From contig MEOQ01000040.1 in NCBI GenBank assembly GCA_001769275.1, positions 62,001 to 126,000 of the forward strand: 64,000 bases of DNA. The letters run 5' to 3'. The notes beneath the pieces were generated by a model. That model ran no database searches, was not told the origin of the DNA, and saw only the letters and a program-made list of their open reading frames with translations. Position numbers and translations under genes: made by a program. Below, piece by piece: positions 49,268-58,402 of this stretch. Source of the stretch: Bacteroidetes bacterium GWF2_43_63 (GTDB lineage: Bacteria; Bacteroidota; Bacteroidia; Bacteroidales; DTU049). The stretch's first letter is position 1, and each line of letters begins with the position of its first letter.

Positions 49268-50283
49268 GAATGAAATATTTGATCGCTTTAATCATCGCCC
49301 TGGCTTTTGCTTCGGCGGTGATTTCGTGTGGAAACGGGAACGACAAAAACGAACAGCAAACGCAGGATTCAGCCATGTCGCCTCTCGAATTACTGAATAA
49401 AAAAATCGAAGAAAATCCAAAGGCAGATAGTCTGTACCAGCAACGGGCCGAACTGTTGCTCTCGATGGGCGAAACAGAGAAAGCTCTCAGCGATGTTCGC
49501 CAGGCCTTGCAACTGAACCCCGAGAAAACCGATTATCATATTCTTCTTGGCGATGTTTATCTGGCAATGGGAAATATTGAGTCCTGCAAAAAGTCGCTGA
49601 TAAAGGCGTTTGAGATGGATCCGGGAAATCCGGAACCCAGTCTGAAACTGGCAGAGCTGAACTTGTTTCTCGAAGATTATGAAAAGGTCTTTCTCTACAG
49701 CAACAACGCTATTGAAATTGACAAGTACAACGCCAAAGCCTATTTCATCAAAGGATTTGCATTGCTTGAGCAGAAAGACACTGCCAAAGCCATCGTCAAT
49801 CTTCAGAAGTCAACAGAGAACGATCCTGAATATTATGATGCATTTATTATGCTTGGACATGTGTTCGATGTCAAGAATGATCCCATTGCTGGGAATTATC
49901 TGAAAACGGCTGTGCGCATCAGACCTACTTCGGCCGAAGCCCGGTACAACTATGGCTTGTGGCTCCAGGAGCAGCAATTGATCGAAGAAGCTTTGCTGCA
50001 ATACGATGCGTTGCTTGTAATAGAGCCAAAAAACAAGAATGCCTGGTACAACATCGGTTACATAAACCTTGTTGATCTGCAGAATTACAACACAGCCATA
50101 GATAAGTTTACGAAGTCAATTGAGTGTGATCCTACTTATGCCGAAGCCTGGTACAACCGCGGTCTGGCGTATGAAGAACTGAAGCAATACAGCAATGCCC
50201 GTGAAAATTATGCGCAGGCATTAAAGCTCAAACACAATTACGAAAACGCAATTATTGCACTTAACCGCATCGAAGGAAAATAA
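49264..50283 (+). CDS. TPR-repeat lipoprotein
   Basis: 339 residues. A lipoprotein signal ([10 protein letters not shown], lipid cysteine at 22) is followed by about eight tetratricopeptide repeats ([20 protein letters not shown], then [20 protein letters not shown] and further to [14 protein letters not shown]), which make a helical scaffold for protein binding. The start overlaps the recA stop (ATGA), so expression is coupled to recA. The partner is unknown. Outer-membrane or periplasmic location expected. Confidence 0.88.
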   Translation: MRMKYLIALIIALAFASAVISCGNGNDKNEQQTQDSAMSPLELLNKKIEENPKADSLYQQRAELLLSMGETEKALSDVRQALQLNPEKTDYHILLGDVYLAMGNIESCKKSLIKAFEMDPGNPEPSLKLAELNLFLEDYEKVFLYSNNAIEIDKYNAKAYFIKGFALLEQKDTAKAIVNLQKSTENDPEYYDAFIMLGHVFDVKNDPIAGNYLKTAVRIRPTSAEARYNYGLWLQEQQLIEEALLQYDALLVIEPKNKNAWYNIGYINLVDLQNYNTAIDKFTKSIECDPTYAEAWYNRGLAYEELKQYSNARENYAQALKLKHNYENAIIALNRIEGK

Positions 50284-50289
50284 AATTGT

Positions 50290-52371
50290 ATGAAAAAATC
50301 ATTTCTGATTCTTGCATTGCCGTTTATCCTTGCGGCTTGCTGCCAGCCATGTAAGGAAGAGGCGAAAAGCGATATCATCGGTCAGCAGAATGTAAAACTT
50401 GAAAGCGACATCATGACTCCCGAAGTGATGTGGGCCATGGGTCGCGTGTCCGAAATACAGGTGAGCCCGGGCGACAGCCTGATTCTTTTTGGTGTCACAT
50501 GGTACGACTGGAAACAGAATAAAGGCAATCGCGAACTATATACGATGAAGCCGGATGGAAGTGACCGAAAAAACATTACAAACACAAGCGGCGGTGAGTA
50601 CAATGCTGTTTGGAATGCCAATGGCGAAATTCTTTTCATGACTGCGGCTGAAAACGATGAAATGCATATCTTTAAAATGAAATCCGATGGCACTGGTAAA
50701 ACACAGGTCTCAAGCGACTCCGGCGGAGTTTCAGGATTCATTTTATCGCCCGACGAAAAAAATATTGCATATACCAAAGACCTTGCGCTGCCTACGGTGC
50801 AGGATATTTACAAGGATCTTGACAAAGCAAATGCGCGCATCATCGATGATCTGATGTATCGTCACTGGGATGAGTGGGTAACAACGCAGAGTCATTTGTT
50901 TGTGGCTCCGCTGACTGATGGCAAGTTAGGTAAAGGGACTGATCTGCTGCAAGGTGAACCTTACGAAGTACCGCAGAAACCTTTTGGCGGGCTCGAACAG
51001 ATTTGCTGGGCACCCGATGGAAAGTCGATTGTGTACACTTGCCGCAAAAAAACCGGCGTCGATTATTCATTGTCAACAAATACCGATTTGTATTTGTATG
51101 ATCTCAGTACAAAAAAGACCAGAAATCTGACCGAAGGAATGAATGGCTACGACTGGAATCCGGTCTATAGTCCCGACGGAAAAAAGCTGGCATGGGAAAG
51201 CATGGAGCGAGACGGATATGAGTCTGACAAACTTCGTCTTTTTGTACTCGATATAGCTTCTGGCGAAAAAGCTCAATACACTGGAAAGATTGATCAGAGC
51301 GCCGAACAATTGCGCTGGAGCAATGATGGAAAATTAATTTATTTCCTCAGCGACTGGCAGGGAACTCGTCACATTTATTCGCTGAACCTGGCTGATACAG
51401 CCATTACTCAGATATCAAAAGGCTTATGTGATTATCTGGCTTTTGAAATAGCTGGTGACAAATTTATTGCTCAGCGTCACAGCATTTCGAAACCGGATGA
51501 AATTTATTCGGTTGACATGAAGTCCGGAGCGGATAAAGAAATTTCTTTCATCAATAAAGATTTGCTTGCACAGCTCACCATGGGTCAGGTTGAAGAGCGC
51601 CGCGTTAAAACCACCGATGGAAAAGAAATGCTGACGTGGGTGATTTATCCGCCGCATTTTGATTCAACAAAAACTTACCCGGTCATTCTTTATTGCTCAG
51701 GCGGGCCGCAGGGAATGGTCGGCCAGTTCTGGAGTTATCGCTGGAATTTCCAGATGATGGCTGCCAACGGTTATATTGTTGTAGCGCCTAATCGTCGCGG
51801 CACGACTGGCTTTGGACAGGAATGGGTGGAGCAGATCAGTGGCGATTACGGTGGACAGAATATGAAAGATTATTTGTCAGCCATCGATGATGTTTCAAAA
51901 GAAACATGGGCTGATGAAAATCGCATGGCCTCAGTAGGAGCCAGTTATGGAGGCTTCTCTGTTTTCTGGCTGGCCGGACATCACGAAGGTCGCTTCAAAG
52001 CTTTCATTGCACACGATGGCATGTTCAATCTCGAAAGTCAGTACCTTGAAACCGAAGAACTCTGGTTTGTGGACTGGGATCTGGGCGGACCATACTGGGA
52101 TAAAAATAATGCGATTGCTCAAAGGTCATACGCAAACAGTCCTCACCTTTTCGTTGACAAATGGGACACGCCAATTCTTATTTTTCACGGTGAGCGTGAT
52201 TATCGCATTGCATACACGCAAGCCATGCAGGCCTTTACTGCAGCCAAAGTCAGAGGAATTCCATCACGACTTGTTTTGTTCCCCGAAGAAAATCACTGGG
52301 TCCTTAAACCGCAGAATGCTATTTTGTGGCAGCGCGAATTCAAAGGCTGGCTTGACAAATATTTGAAGTAG
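50290..52371 (+). CDS. S9-family prolyl oligopeptidase-like lipoprotein
   Basis: 693 residues. A lipoprotein-type signal (FILAACCQPC) precedes a beta-propeller with PD40-like blades (about 55-400; AVWNANGEILFMTAA, VYSPDGKKLAWESM). The alpha/beta-hydrolase domain (about 440-693) carries the triad S552 (GASYGG), D637 (GERDYR) and H669 (ENHW). It should cleave peptides, often after proline or from the N-terminus, in the periplasm or at the cell surface. It lies 6 bases after the TPR lipoprotein gene and ends the recA operon. A 215-base gap follows. Confidence 0.93.
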   Translation: MKKSFLILALPFILAACCQPCKEEAKSDIIGQQNVKLESDIMTPEVMWAMGRVSEIQVSPGDSLILFGVTWYDWKQNKGNRELYTMKPDGSDRKNITNTSGGEYNAVWNANGEILFMTAAENDEMHIFKMKSDGTGKTQVSSDSGGVSGFILSPDEKNIAYTKDLALPTVQDIYKDLDKANARIIDDLMYRHWDEWVTTQSHLFVAPLTDGKLGKGTDLLQGEPYEVPQKPFGGLEQICWAPDGKSIVYTCRKKTGVDYSLSTNTDLYLYDLSTKKTRNLTEGMNGYDWNPVYSPDGKKLAWESMERDGYESDKLRLFVLDIASGEKAQYTGKIDQSAEQLRWSNDGKLIYFLSDWQGTRHIYSLNLADTAITQISKGLCDYLAFEIAGDKFIAQRHSISKPDEIYSVDMKSGADKEISFINKDLLAQLTMGQVEERRVKTTDGKEMLTWVIYPPHFDSTKTYPVILYCSGGPQGMVGQFWSYRWNFQMMAANGYIVVAPNRRGTTGFGQEWVEQISGDYGGQNMKDYLSAIDDVSKETWADENRMASVGASYGGFSVFWLAGHHEGRFKAFIAHDGMFNLESQYLETEELWFVDWDLGGPYWDKNNAIAQRSYANSPHLFVDKWDTPILIFHGERDYRIAYTQAMQAFTAAKVRGIPSRLVLFPEENHWVLKPQNAILWQREFKGWLDKYLK

Positions 52372-52588
52372 CTTTCACTTTGAACAGAAAAATGTAATTC
52401 TGAGCCCCGCCTGCTGTCATCCTGAGTGTCGCTCTTGCAGCGCTTTTTCAACAAAAGACTTGCGGCGTATCTCCACCGGCTTCACGTAAAACGAGATAAA
52501 TCGCAGCGGACAAGGAAGGAGACAGCAGGATTAACTTAGTAAAAGGATGGAGATTTTTGCACGATTGACTTCCAAAAAAAACATAGAT

Positions 52589-54397
52589 ATGAAACAAACC
52601 CTTATTGAAAAAATCATTGCTAACCATAGCAATCAGAAAACAGTAAAACCCGGAGATATTGTTGACGTCTTTATTGACACACGTGCTGCGCGCGATTTCG
52701 GCGGCGCCAATGTTGTCAAGAATATTGTCGACAACGGACTCAAAGTCGCCGATCCGGCAAAAACGGTATTTACTTTCGACTGCAACCCGACAGGTTCAGA
52801 TCAGAAGTACGCTGCCAATCAGCATTACTGCCGTCTTTTTGCACGCGACAACAACATTAAAGTCTATGACATCGATTCGGGTATCGGAACTCATCTTGCC
52901 ATTGAAAAAGGGCTTGTATGGCCGGGTTCGACATTTGTCTCCACCGATTCACATGCCAATATCATGGGCGCTATTGGCTCGTTCGGTCAGGGCATGGGCG
53001 ATCAGGACATTGCTGCCACCTGGGCCAAGGGCTCAGTCTGGTTTAAGGTTCCTGAATCAGTAAAATTAGTATTTAAAGGTAAGCGTCCTGCAGGTGTTTC
53101 CGCGAAAGACATGGTGCTCAATCTGCTTTCCATTTTCGGAGCCAACAAACTGCTGAGTTATTCAGTTGAATTTTATGGCGAAGCCATTGATGAGTTGACG
53201 CTGGATGAGCGCATCACCATTGCTTCGATGGGCACTGAGATGGGAGTGATTATTCTGTTGTTTCCGCCGACCGAAAAACTGCTGAATGACATCGAAAAAC
53301 TCAGTGGAAAGAAATTTGAAATGATTGCAGCCGACGCTGATGCTGAATATGTTTTGACACAGGAAATTGATGTCACTACTTTCAAACCCATGCTGGCTCT
53401 GCCCGGACATCCGCACGACAACGAATCTGTAGAGATTAAAAAAGGTACTAAAATAGACTCTGCATTCATCGGAAGTTGCACCAATGGCCGTATGGAAGAC
53501 ATGCGTATTGCCGCTGCCATTCTGAAAGGTCGTAAAGTGGCTCCCGGCGTGGTTATGAAGATTGTTCCATCAACTAATGATATTTGGAATCAGTGTCTCG
53601 AAGAAGGCCTGATGCAGATTTTCAAAGATGCGGGCGCTATGGTTTCCAATGCAGGCTGTGCTGGATGCGCTGCTGGTCAGGTTGGACAGAATGGTCCCGA
53701 TGAAGTAACATTATCAACCGGAAACCGCAATTTCGCCGGCAAGCAGGGAAAAGGTTTTGTTTATCTTGCATCGCCAGCTATTGTTGCAGCCAGTGCTGTT
53801 GCTGGTTTCATCACAACTCCGGATGCCATCCCTGAAAAACCTGCTGAATTTACCAACACCGGAAAATTTGATACAGCAAAAGCAATTGCGAAAGAACGTG
53901 CAGCAAAGCCAAATATAGTGGAAGGAAAAGTCTGGTTCATTCAGAAAGACGACATCGATACCGACATGATTTTCCACAACAGATATCTGACCATTACCGA
54001 CATCAAAGAAATGGGTCAATATTCGTTCGACAACCTGAAGGGTTATGAAGATTTCGCGAAACGTGCGAAGCCGACCGACATAATTGTTACGTCGAAAAAC
54101 TTCGGAGCCGGCTCCTCGCGCCAGCAGGCAGTTGATTGTTTCAAGTCGCTGGGTATTTCCTGCATCATTGCTGAATCATTCGGTGCTATTTACGAACGCA
54201 ACGCCATTAACGCGGCTATGCCTATTCTCACCTACAAACCAGGTCTCATGGAAGAGTTTGGACTCAAAGACGGTGACACAATCAGCGTGAATTTCGAAAG
54301 CGGCGAAGTGATTAACAAAGCATCCGGAAAAACGGTTAAAATAAATCCTTTCTATCCGGTACAGCTCGAAATTTATCAGAATGACGGATTACTCTAA
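52589..54397 (+). CDS. Aconitase-family hydro-lyase with LeuC- and LeuD-like parts fused
   Basis: 602 residues from the ATG at 52589 (MKQTLIEKI); a frame start at 52547 lacks family similarity. Residues 1-420 match the large subunit of 3-isopropylmalate/homoaconitate dehydratases, with cluster cysteines in GSCTNGR and CAGCAAG and substrate blocks DSHANIMGAIGSFGQGMG. Residues about 435-602 match the small subunit (DDIDTDMIFHNRYL, NFGAGSSRQQAV). The order and single chain resemble aconitase, but the large-subunit motifs are LeuC/homoaconitase-like. It isomerises a hydroxy-tricarboxylic or malate-type acid; leuA and leuB are absent nearby, so isopropylmalate is only one candidate. The DUF6340-like gene follows after 11 bases. 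Confidence 0.85.
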   Translation: MKQTLIEKIIANHSNQKTVKPGDIVDVFIDTRAARDFGGANVVKNIVDNGLKVADPAKTVFTFDCNPTGSDQKYAANQHYCRLFARDNNIKVYDIDSGIGTHLAIEKGLVWPGSTFVSTDSHANIMGAIGSFGQGMGDQDIAATWAKGSVWFKVPESVKLVFKGKRPAGVSAKDMVLNLLSIFGANKLLSYSVEFYGEAIDELTLDERITIASMGTEMGVIILLFPPTEKLLNDIEKLSGKKFEMIAADADAEYVLTQEIDVTTFKPMLALPGHPHDNESVEIKKGTKIDSAFIGSCTNGRMEDMRIAAAILKGRKVAPGVVMKIVPSTNDIWNQCLEEGLMQIFKDAGAMVSNAGCAGCAAGQVGQNGPDEVTLSTGNRNFAGKQGKGFVYLASPAIVAASAVAGFITTPDAIPEKPAEFTNTGKFDTAKAIAKERAAKPNIVEGKVWFIQKDDIDTDMIFHNRYLTITDIKEMGQYSFDNLKGYEDFAKRAKPTDIIVTSKNFGAGSSRQQAVDCFKSLGISCIIAESFGAIYERNAINAAMPILTYKPGLMEEFGLKDGDTISVNFESGEVINKASGKTVKINPFYPVQLEIYQNDGLL

Positions 54398-54408
54398 AAC
54401 ATAATTAT

Positions 54409-55377
54409 ATGCGGAATGCACTCATTATTTCGGTTGCCTGTCTGATACTGTCAGCATGTTCTCCATTAAAGAAACTTGAAGTTGGTGTTGAACTGGCACC
54501 CGAAATCCGCATTCCGGGCTCGTTGCCAAAGGTTGCCATTGTAAACATGGTAGCTTCTGAAGCGAGTAGTAAAACGTATATTGAGACGGAATTTTTATAT
54601 GAAGGAGCTGCCCGCGATGGATCCAATGCTGTCTGTGATGAATTTCTCAACCGACTTGGTAAAAGTGGAAATTTTTCATTACAACCCGTGCAGTACCGTG
54701 GCGATGATCGAAATGCGCACAGAGAGCCGGCTCCGATGAAAACAGAAGATGCACAGAAACTATGTGCCGAGTTGCAGAGTGATGTACTGTTTGTTGTAGA
54801 ATATTTTTTCGGAGATTTGAAAAGAGAAGTGAATGAATCTTCAGAACCCAACGCTGATGGCAAACCAGTGTTTGTCGCAAAGATGACGGGTAGGGTGGAA
54901 GCATCCATTAATTTTTTTTATAAAGACGAAAACGGCGTATTGCAGGTGTTGAAGCCGGTTGACTATGCTCAGAACATCGATATCAGTATAACAGGTTCTT
55001 CAAAAAGCGATGCAAAATCCAATCTGGGTTCCTCCAGGACAATTGTTGCAAACTGGGGTTCAGACATCGGTCGCGGACAGTCCGATCGTTTTCTGTCGAG
55101 AAAATATGATATTAAACGCGAATTTTATGTTGGCAAAACGCCTGATTTCAAGCAAGCTTTCAAATTATTGAAGGATGTAAAGACAGAAGAAGCATTGAAA
55201 CTGGTGACGCCGCTAACGAACAATACTTCAAAACAATTACGTGATCAGGCATGGTTCAACAAAGCTGTGATAGCAGAAATGCAGGGTGACAGGACCAAGG
55301 CTTTGGAATATGTCAGTAAATCCGACTTAAAGGAAGCGTACGCCTATAAATCGGCGCTGAAAGCGATTTTGGAATAA
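54409..55377 (+). CDS. Lipoprotein, DUF6340-like
   Basis: 322 residues with a lipoprotein signal (LILSACSP, lipid cysteine at 16). The opening of the mature protein (VELAPEIRIPGSLPKVAIVN) and the later helical tail with a TPR-like look (KQLRDQAWFNKAVIAEMQGD) fit lipoproteins labelled DUF6340; I am fairly but not fully sure of that label. The function is not known. It follows the hydro-lyase gene closely and may be in its operon. A 400-base gap follows. Confidence 0.75.
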   Translation: MRNALIISVACLILSACSPLKKLEVGVELAPEIRIPGSLPKVAIVNMVASEASSKTYIETEFLYEGAARDGSNAVCDEFLNRLGKSGNFSLQPVQYRGDDRNAHREPAPMKTEDAQKLCAELQSDVLFVVEYFFGDLKREVNESSEPNADGKPVFVAKMTGRVEASINFFYKDENGVLQVLKPVDYAQNIDISITGSSKSDAKSNLGSSRTIVANWGSDIGRGQSDRFLSRKYDIKREFYVGKTPDFKQAFKLLKDVKTEEALKLVTPLTNNTSKQLRDQAWFNKAVIAEMQGDRTKALEYVSKSDLKEAYAYKSALKAILE

Positions 55378-55784
55378 AGTTGTGCTTAGTTTGAAAACCA
55401 GGCATAATTGTACTTACTAACAAAGATTCCATAGTTTGCGGTGGAAATTTTCCTCCACAAATTTGTCCGTATGTTTGATGATGATTTGGCTTTGAGCGAA
55501 ACGGAAACATCGGTGGAATTTAACTTGGCCTTATTAAAATTCAAACACACCATTAAGAGAAAGAAAGACAAGATGTAACAAAAGCCAATTCGGAATTTGT
55601 TTACGTACTTTTTTCCAAGAAACCTAAAGTTGGACGCTCGATACAAACCTCGCACAGTTTTGTAAACCCGCTCCCAGTCATCCGAAAAGCCAAATATCCG
55701 GTTTATTTTCCAGTACAGACCTAATATTATTTGGCTGATTCAAAAAAAAATCGGACATTTGCACCCCTAATTAAACAAACACAT
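55378..55784. other. Gap before rpsP
   Basis: No convincing gene; a minus-strand frame at 55386-55655 lacks support. A small palindrome GTGGAaattttccTCCAC sits near 55440-55460. The rpsP promoter lies at the right edge. Confidence 0.5.
55730..55761 (+). promoter_or_regulatory. Probable promoter of rpsP-rimM
   Basis: TTTG at 55730-55733, 20 bases, then GACATTTG at 55754-55761, which keeps the ATTTG end of the Bacteroidota -7 box but has GA in place of TA. The leader to the ATG is 23 bases. Confidence 0.45.
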
Positions 55785-56456
55785 ATGCCAACAAGAATCA
55801 GACTGCAAAGATTTGGTAAAAAAGGTGCTCCTTATTACCATGTCGTCGTTGCTGACAGTCGTGCACCACGGGATGGTAAGTTTATTGAAAATCTTGGCAT
55901 TTACAATCCGCTGACAATCCCGGCTACCATCGACATCAACTTCGAACGCACCCTTCATTGGGTAAAAACCGGGGCTGTTCCCAGCGACACCGCTCGCGCT
56001 ATCCTGTCGTACAAAGGCGTCATGATGCGTCATCACCTCAATATTGGTGTTGCCAAAGGTGCCATGACACAGGAACAAGCCGATGCGAAATTTGAAAATT
56101 GGCTGAGCGAAAAACAAAGCAAGATCGATCTGAAATCGAGCAGCATGAAACAGGCTGGTATCGATGATAAGAAAGAGCGCTTCGCCGCCGAACGTAAAGT
56201 GAAAGAAGCTCGCGACAAAGCCATTGCTGAAAAGCGTCAGGCCGAAATTAAAGCCGAAGCTAAAGAAGCTGTTGCTGTTGTAGAAGAAGCTCCTGTAGTT
56301 GAAGAACCAGTAGCCGAAACTCCAGTAGCTGAAGCACCAGTTGTTGAAACTCCTGTTGCTGAGGAACCAGTTGTTGAAGCACCAGTTGCTGAAGCACCAG
56401 TTGCTGAAGAACCAGCTGCCGAAGCTCCTGAAACTGAAGAACCTAAAGCCGAATAA
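55785..56456 (+). CDS. rpsP: 30S ribosomal protein bS16 with long acidic repeat tail
   Basis: 223 residues from the ATG at 55785 (MPTRIRLQRFGKKGAPYYH); the family core is about 80-90 residues. The core (RDGKFIENLGIYNPL, DTARAILSYKG) is intact. After a basic linker (about 120-150, KERFAAERKVKEARDKA) the last 65 residues are a low-complexity tail built from PVAE/PVVE units (for example EAPVAEAPVAEEPA). The repeat is visible in the DNA too, with variants of GAAGCACCAGTTGCT, so it can change length by slippage. Bacteroidota bS16 often have such tails; their use is unknown. rimM follows after 15 bases. Confidence 0.95.
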   Translation: MPTRIRLQRFGKKGAPYYHVVVADSRAPRDGKFIENLGIYNPLTIPATIDINFERTLHWVKTGAVPSDTARAILSYKGVMMRHHLNIGVAKGAMTQEQADAKFENWLSEKQSKIDLKSSSMKQAGIDDKKERFAAERKVKEARDKAIAEKRQAEIKAEAKEAVAVVEEAPVVEEPVAETPVAEAPVVETPVAEEPVVEAPVAEAPVAEEPAAEAPETEEPKAE

Positions 56457-56471
56457 ATCCGGCACTCACCC

Positions 56472-56981
56472 ATGGAAGGACTAATCCGAATTGGAAAGAC
56501 AGTCAAGACTCATGGGATTAATGGTGAGGTTCTGATAAAATTTGAAGCCGGTAAACTCCCGGCAAATGAAAGCGAACCTGTATTTCTCGATTTTGAGGGA
56601 ATACAGGTTCCTTTTTTTATTGAATCGGTCCGAAGCCCCATTGAATCTGAATGGTTTGTTGTATTTGAAGAATACGACGACAAAACGAAAGCGGAAAAGC
56701 TGCTGGGGCGGGGTTTTTATGTTCATGAAAATAATATTGCCGAAAAAGAAAAAGAATTCACGCTCGATGATCTCATCGGATTTGAGGTGATTGATGAAAA
56801 ACATGGTCTTGTCGGTGTCCTGACACATATTCAGAAAGGCGCTCAAGACCTTATGATTATAGAAAAAGACCAGGAAGAAATCTTTATTCCCTTTGTGGAA
56901 GATTTCCTTGTTGAAATTGACGAAGAGCAGAAACGAATTATGGTTGCAACACCCGATGGGTTGCTTGATTTGAACAAATAG
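56472..56981 (+). CDS. rimM: Ribosome maturation factor RimM
   Basis: 169 residues. RimM binds 30S intermediates through uS19 and helps 16S rRNA 3' domain maturation. The opening IRIGKTVKTHGINGEVLIKF and the PRC-barrel half (DLIGFEVIDEKHGLVGVL to FIPFVEDFLVEID) are both clear. It is in an operon with rpsP, the usual order; trmD, its common next neighbour, is absent. Confidence 0.95.
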   Translation: MEGLIRIGKTVKTHGINGEVLIKFEAGKLPANESEPVFLDFEGIQVPFFIESVRSPIESEWFVVFEEYDDKTKAEKLLGRGFYVHENNIAEKEKEFTLDDLIGFEVIDEKHGLVGVLTHIQKGAQDLMIIEKDQEEIFIPFVEDFLVEIDEEQKRIMVATPDGLLDLNK

Positions 56982-56990
56982 TTTCAAACC

Positions 56991-57233
56991 ATGGCACATA
57001 ATGGAGAATATCAAGGAGGTCATTACGCCATTGTTGAATTCATTGGGTTGAATTGTCGATATTTCGTATTTAAGATTGCAGGATCAAATAAATCCAAAGT
57101 ATTCCTTTCCGGAGAAGAGCATTACCCCTTGATAAATCGAAGGCAGAGGTTTTATTGTCTCTCCGTTGGTCTAATCGTAATTATTGCTATTTGTGTGTCA
57201 ATAATAATTTCAATAGCTACTTTCAGTCACTGA
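56991..57233 (+). CDS. Small single-pass membrane protein, unknown
   Basis: 80 residues, 10 bases after rimM in the same orientation. Residues about 53-76 (FYCLSVGLIVIIAICVSIII) form one strong transmembrane helix near the C-terminus; the N-terminal part is soluble and slightly basic. I do not recognise it. The position and helix make a real gene plausible, but a chance frame cannot be excluded. Confidence 0.45.
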   Translation: MAHNGEYQGGHYAIVEFIGLNCRYFVFKIAGSNKSKVFLSGEEHYPLINRRQRFYCLSVGLIVIIAICVSIIISIATFSH

Positions 57234-57661
57234 GATTTACCTGCATTGTATTGTTCTTGTTTTCATTTTGAAAACGCAAACAGGCGTTTTCTTGAAATTA
57301 TCTTTGTAATGAATTCCAAAAAGAAACATAAAACACTCAGTAATGAAATGACAAATAACCTATTGCTGGTTGATGCCAGAGGCATCGCATGTCTATAGAA
57401 AAAGATCAAACAAATACCCGACATCAGAGAGGTCGCATATAACCGGCCTCATATCAGAAACAGCTGTAAGAACATTCGACTCCGCTGGAGTCGCTTTTAA
57501 TTCTTATTACTAATCTACAGACATGCGACTCCTCCGGAGTCGGGCAATGCAATTTGGGCTATTAAAGACATCAACTTTGTTTAAGTTGACTTCTATCATT
57601 ATCAGAGATGTCTTATCTTTGCTTTGCATAATTGATTTTTCTGCGTCAATCCGCGTCAAAA
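57234..57661. other. Gap with palindromic element before trmN6
   Basis: No gene is seen. A 170-base element with inverted ends fills the middle. A TATCTTTG -7 box at 57614-57621 lies 40 bases before the trmN6 start and is probably its promoter. Confidence 0.55.
57372..57542. repeat. MITE-like element with inverted ends
   Basis: Left end: palindrome GATGCC-aga-GGCATC (57372-57386) then GCATGTCTATAG (57387-57398). Right end: CTACAGACATGC (57515-57526), the inverse with one mismatch, then palindrome CGACTCC-tcc-GGAGTCG (57526-57542). A third palindrome CGACTCC-gct-GGAGTCG (57477-57493) is inside. No frame for a transposase. Confidence 0.6.
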
Positions 57662-58369
57662 ATGGAACCGTTCCGGTTTAAACAATTTGAAATTTACGAT
57701 CATCATTCCACCATGAAAGTCGGAACAGATGGAGTTTTGTTGGGCGCTTACAGCAGCCGGCGCGATTTCAGACATGCCCTCGATATTGGCACCGGATGCG
57801 GTCTTGTTGCGCTTATGATGGCTCAGAAATCGACAGGACGAATCATGGCGATTGACATTGATGAACCATCCGTAAAGCAGGCAAACTCAAACTTCGCAGC
57901 ATCACCGTGGAATGTCAGACTCTCAGCTCGTTGTGTGTCGGTACAGGAACTTGCAAAAGAAGTTGGAAATATCTTTGATTGTGTCGTTTCAAATCCGCCT
58001 TATTTTATCGACAGTCTCAAATCAGCTGATCCGCGAAGAACCAATGCACGCCACAATACCACATTGTCGCTAGAGGAACTGGCCGATGCCGCGAACCTGT
58101 TGTTGACTCCCGATGGCGTTTTTAGTGTTATTGTTCCAATTGAAGTATCGATTGAATTTGAAAGCATTCTGTATTACAGAGGACTGAATTTGATTGAAGA
58201 AATGATTCTATTCTCGACCGCCCCTAAGCCATTCCGCAAAATCATGTCGTTTTCCCGCACCAGAAGCGGAGTTTTCGAATCTTCAAAAATGATTATCCGC
58301 GCCGCCGAATCGCATCACACACAGGAATACATTGATTTCACTGCCGACTTTTTCCCGGAGCTGAAATAG
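57662..58369 (+). CDS. trmN6: tRNA1(Val) adenine-N6 methyltransferase (TrmN6/YfiC-like)
   Basis: 235 residues from the ATG at 57662 (MEPFRFKQFEIYDHH). It methylates A37 of tRNA-Val using SAM. The SAM loop is DIGTGCGLVAL (41-51), an acidic DIDEPS follows, and the amino-group methyltransferase motif NPPY is at 111-114. The opening FRFKQFEIYDHHSTMKVGTDGVLLGAY is standard for this family. It is a single gene with a -7 box; a perfect 24-base inverted repeat follows it. Confidence 0.9.
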   Translation: MEPFRFKQFEIYDHHSTMKVGTDGVLLGAYSSRRDFRHALDIGTGCGLVALMMAQKSTGRIMAIDIDEPSVKQANSNFAASPWNVRLSARCVSVQELAKEVGNIFDCVVSNPPYFIDSLKSADPRRTNARHNTTLSLEELADAANLLLTPDGVFSVIVPIEVSIEFESILYYRGLNLIEEMILFSTAPKPFRKIMSFSRTRSGVFESSKMIIRAAESHHTQEYIDFTADFFPELK

Positions 58370-58402
58370 GGGATTTGCCACGAAGGCACCTATTCTCCTA
58401 TC

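Noticed and set aside
55386-55655. An 89-codon minus-strand frame with a hydrophobic stretch between a lipoprotein gene and rpsP
   Set aside because: No family, no promoter box and unusual composition; it could be a remnant but cannot be supported.
55767-56465. A 232-codon minus-strand frame opposite rpsP
   Set aside because: It is a mirror of the repetitive bS16 tail and gives a low-complexity Phe/Asn/Ser protein.
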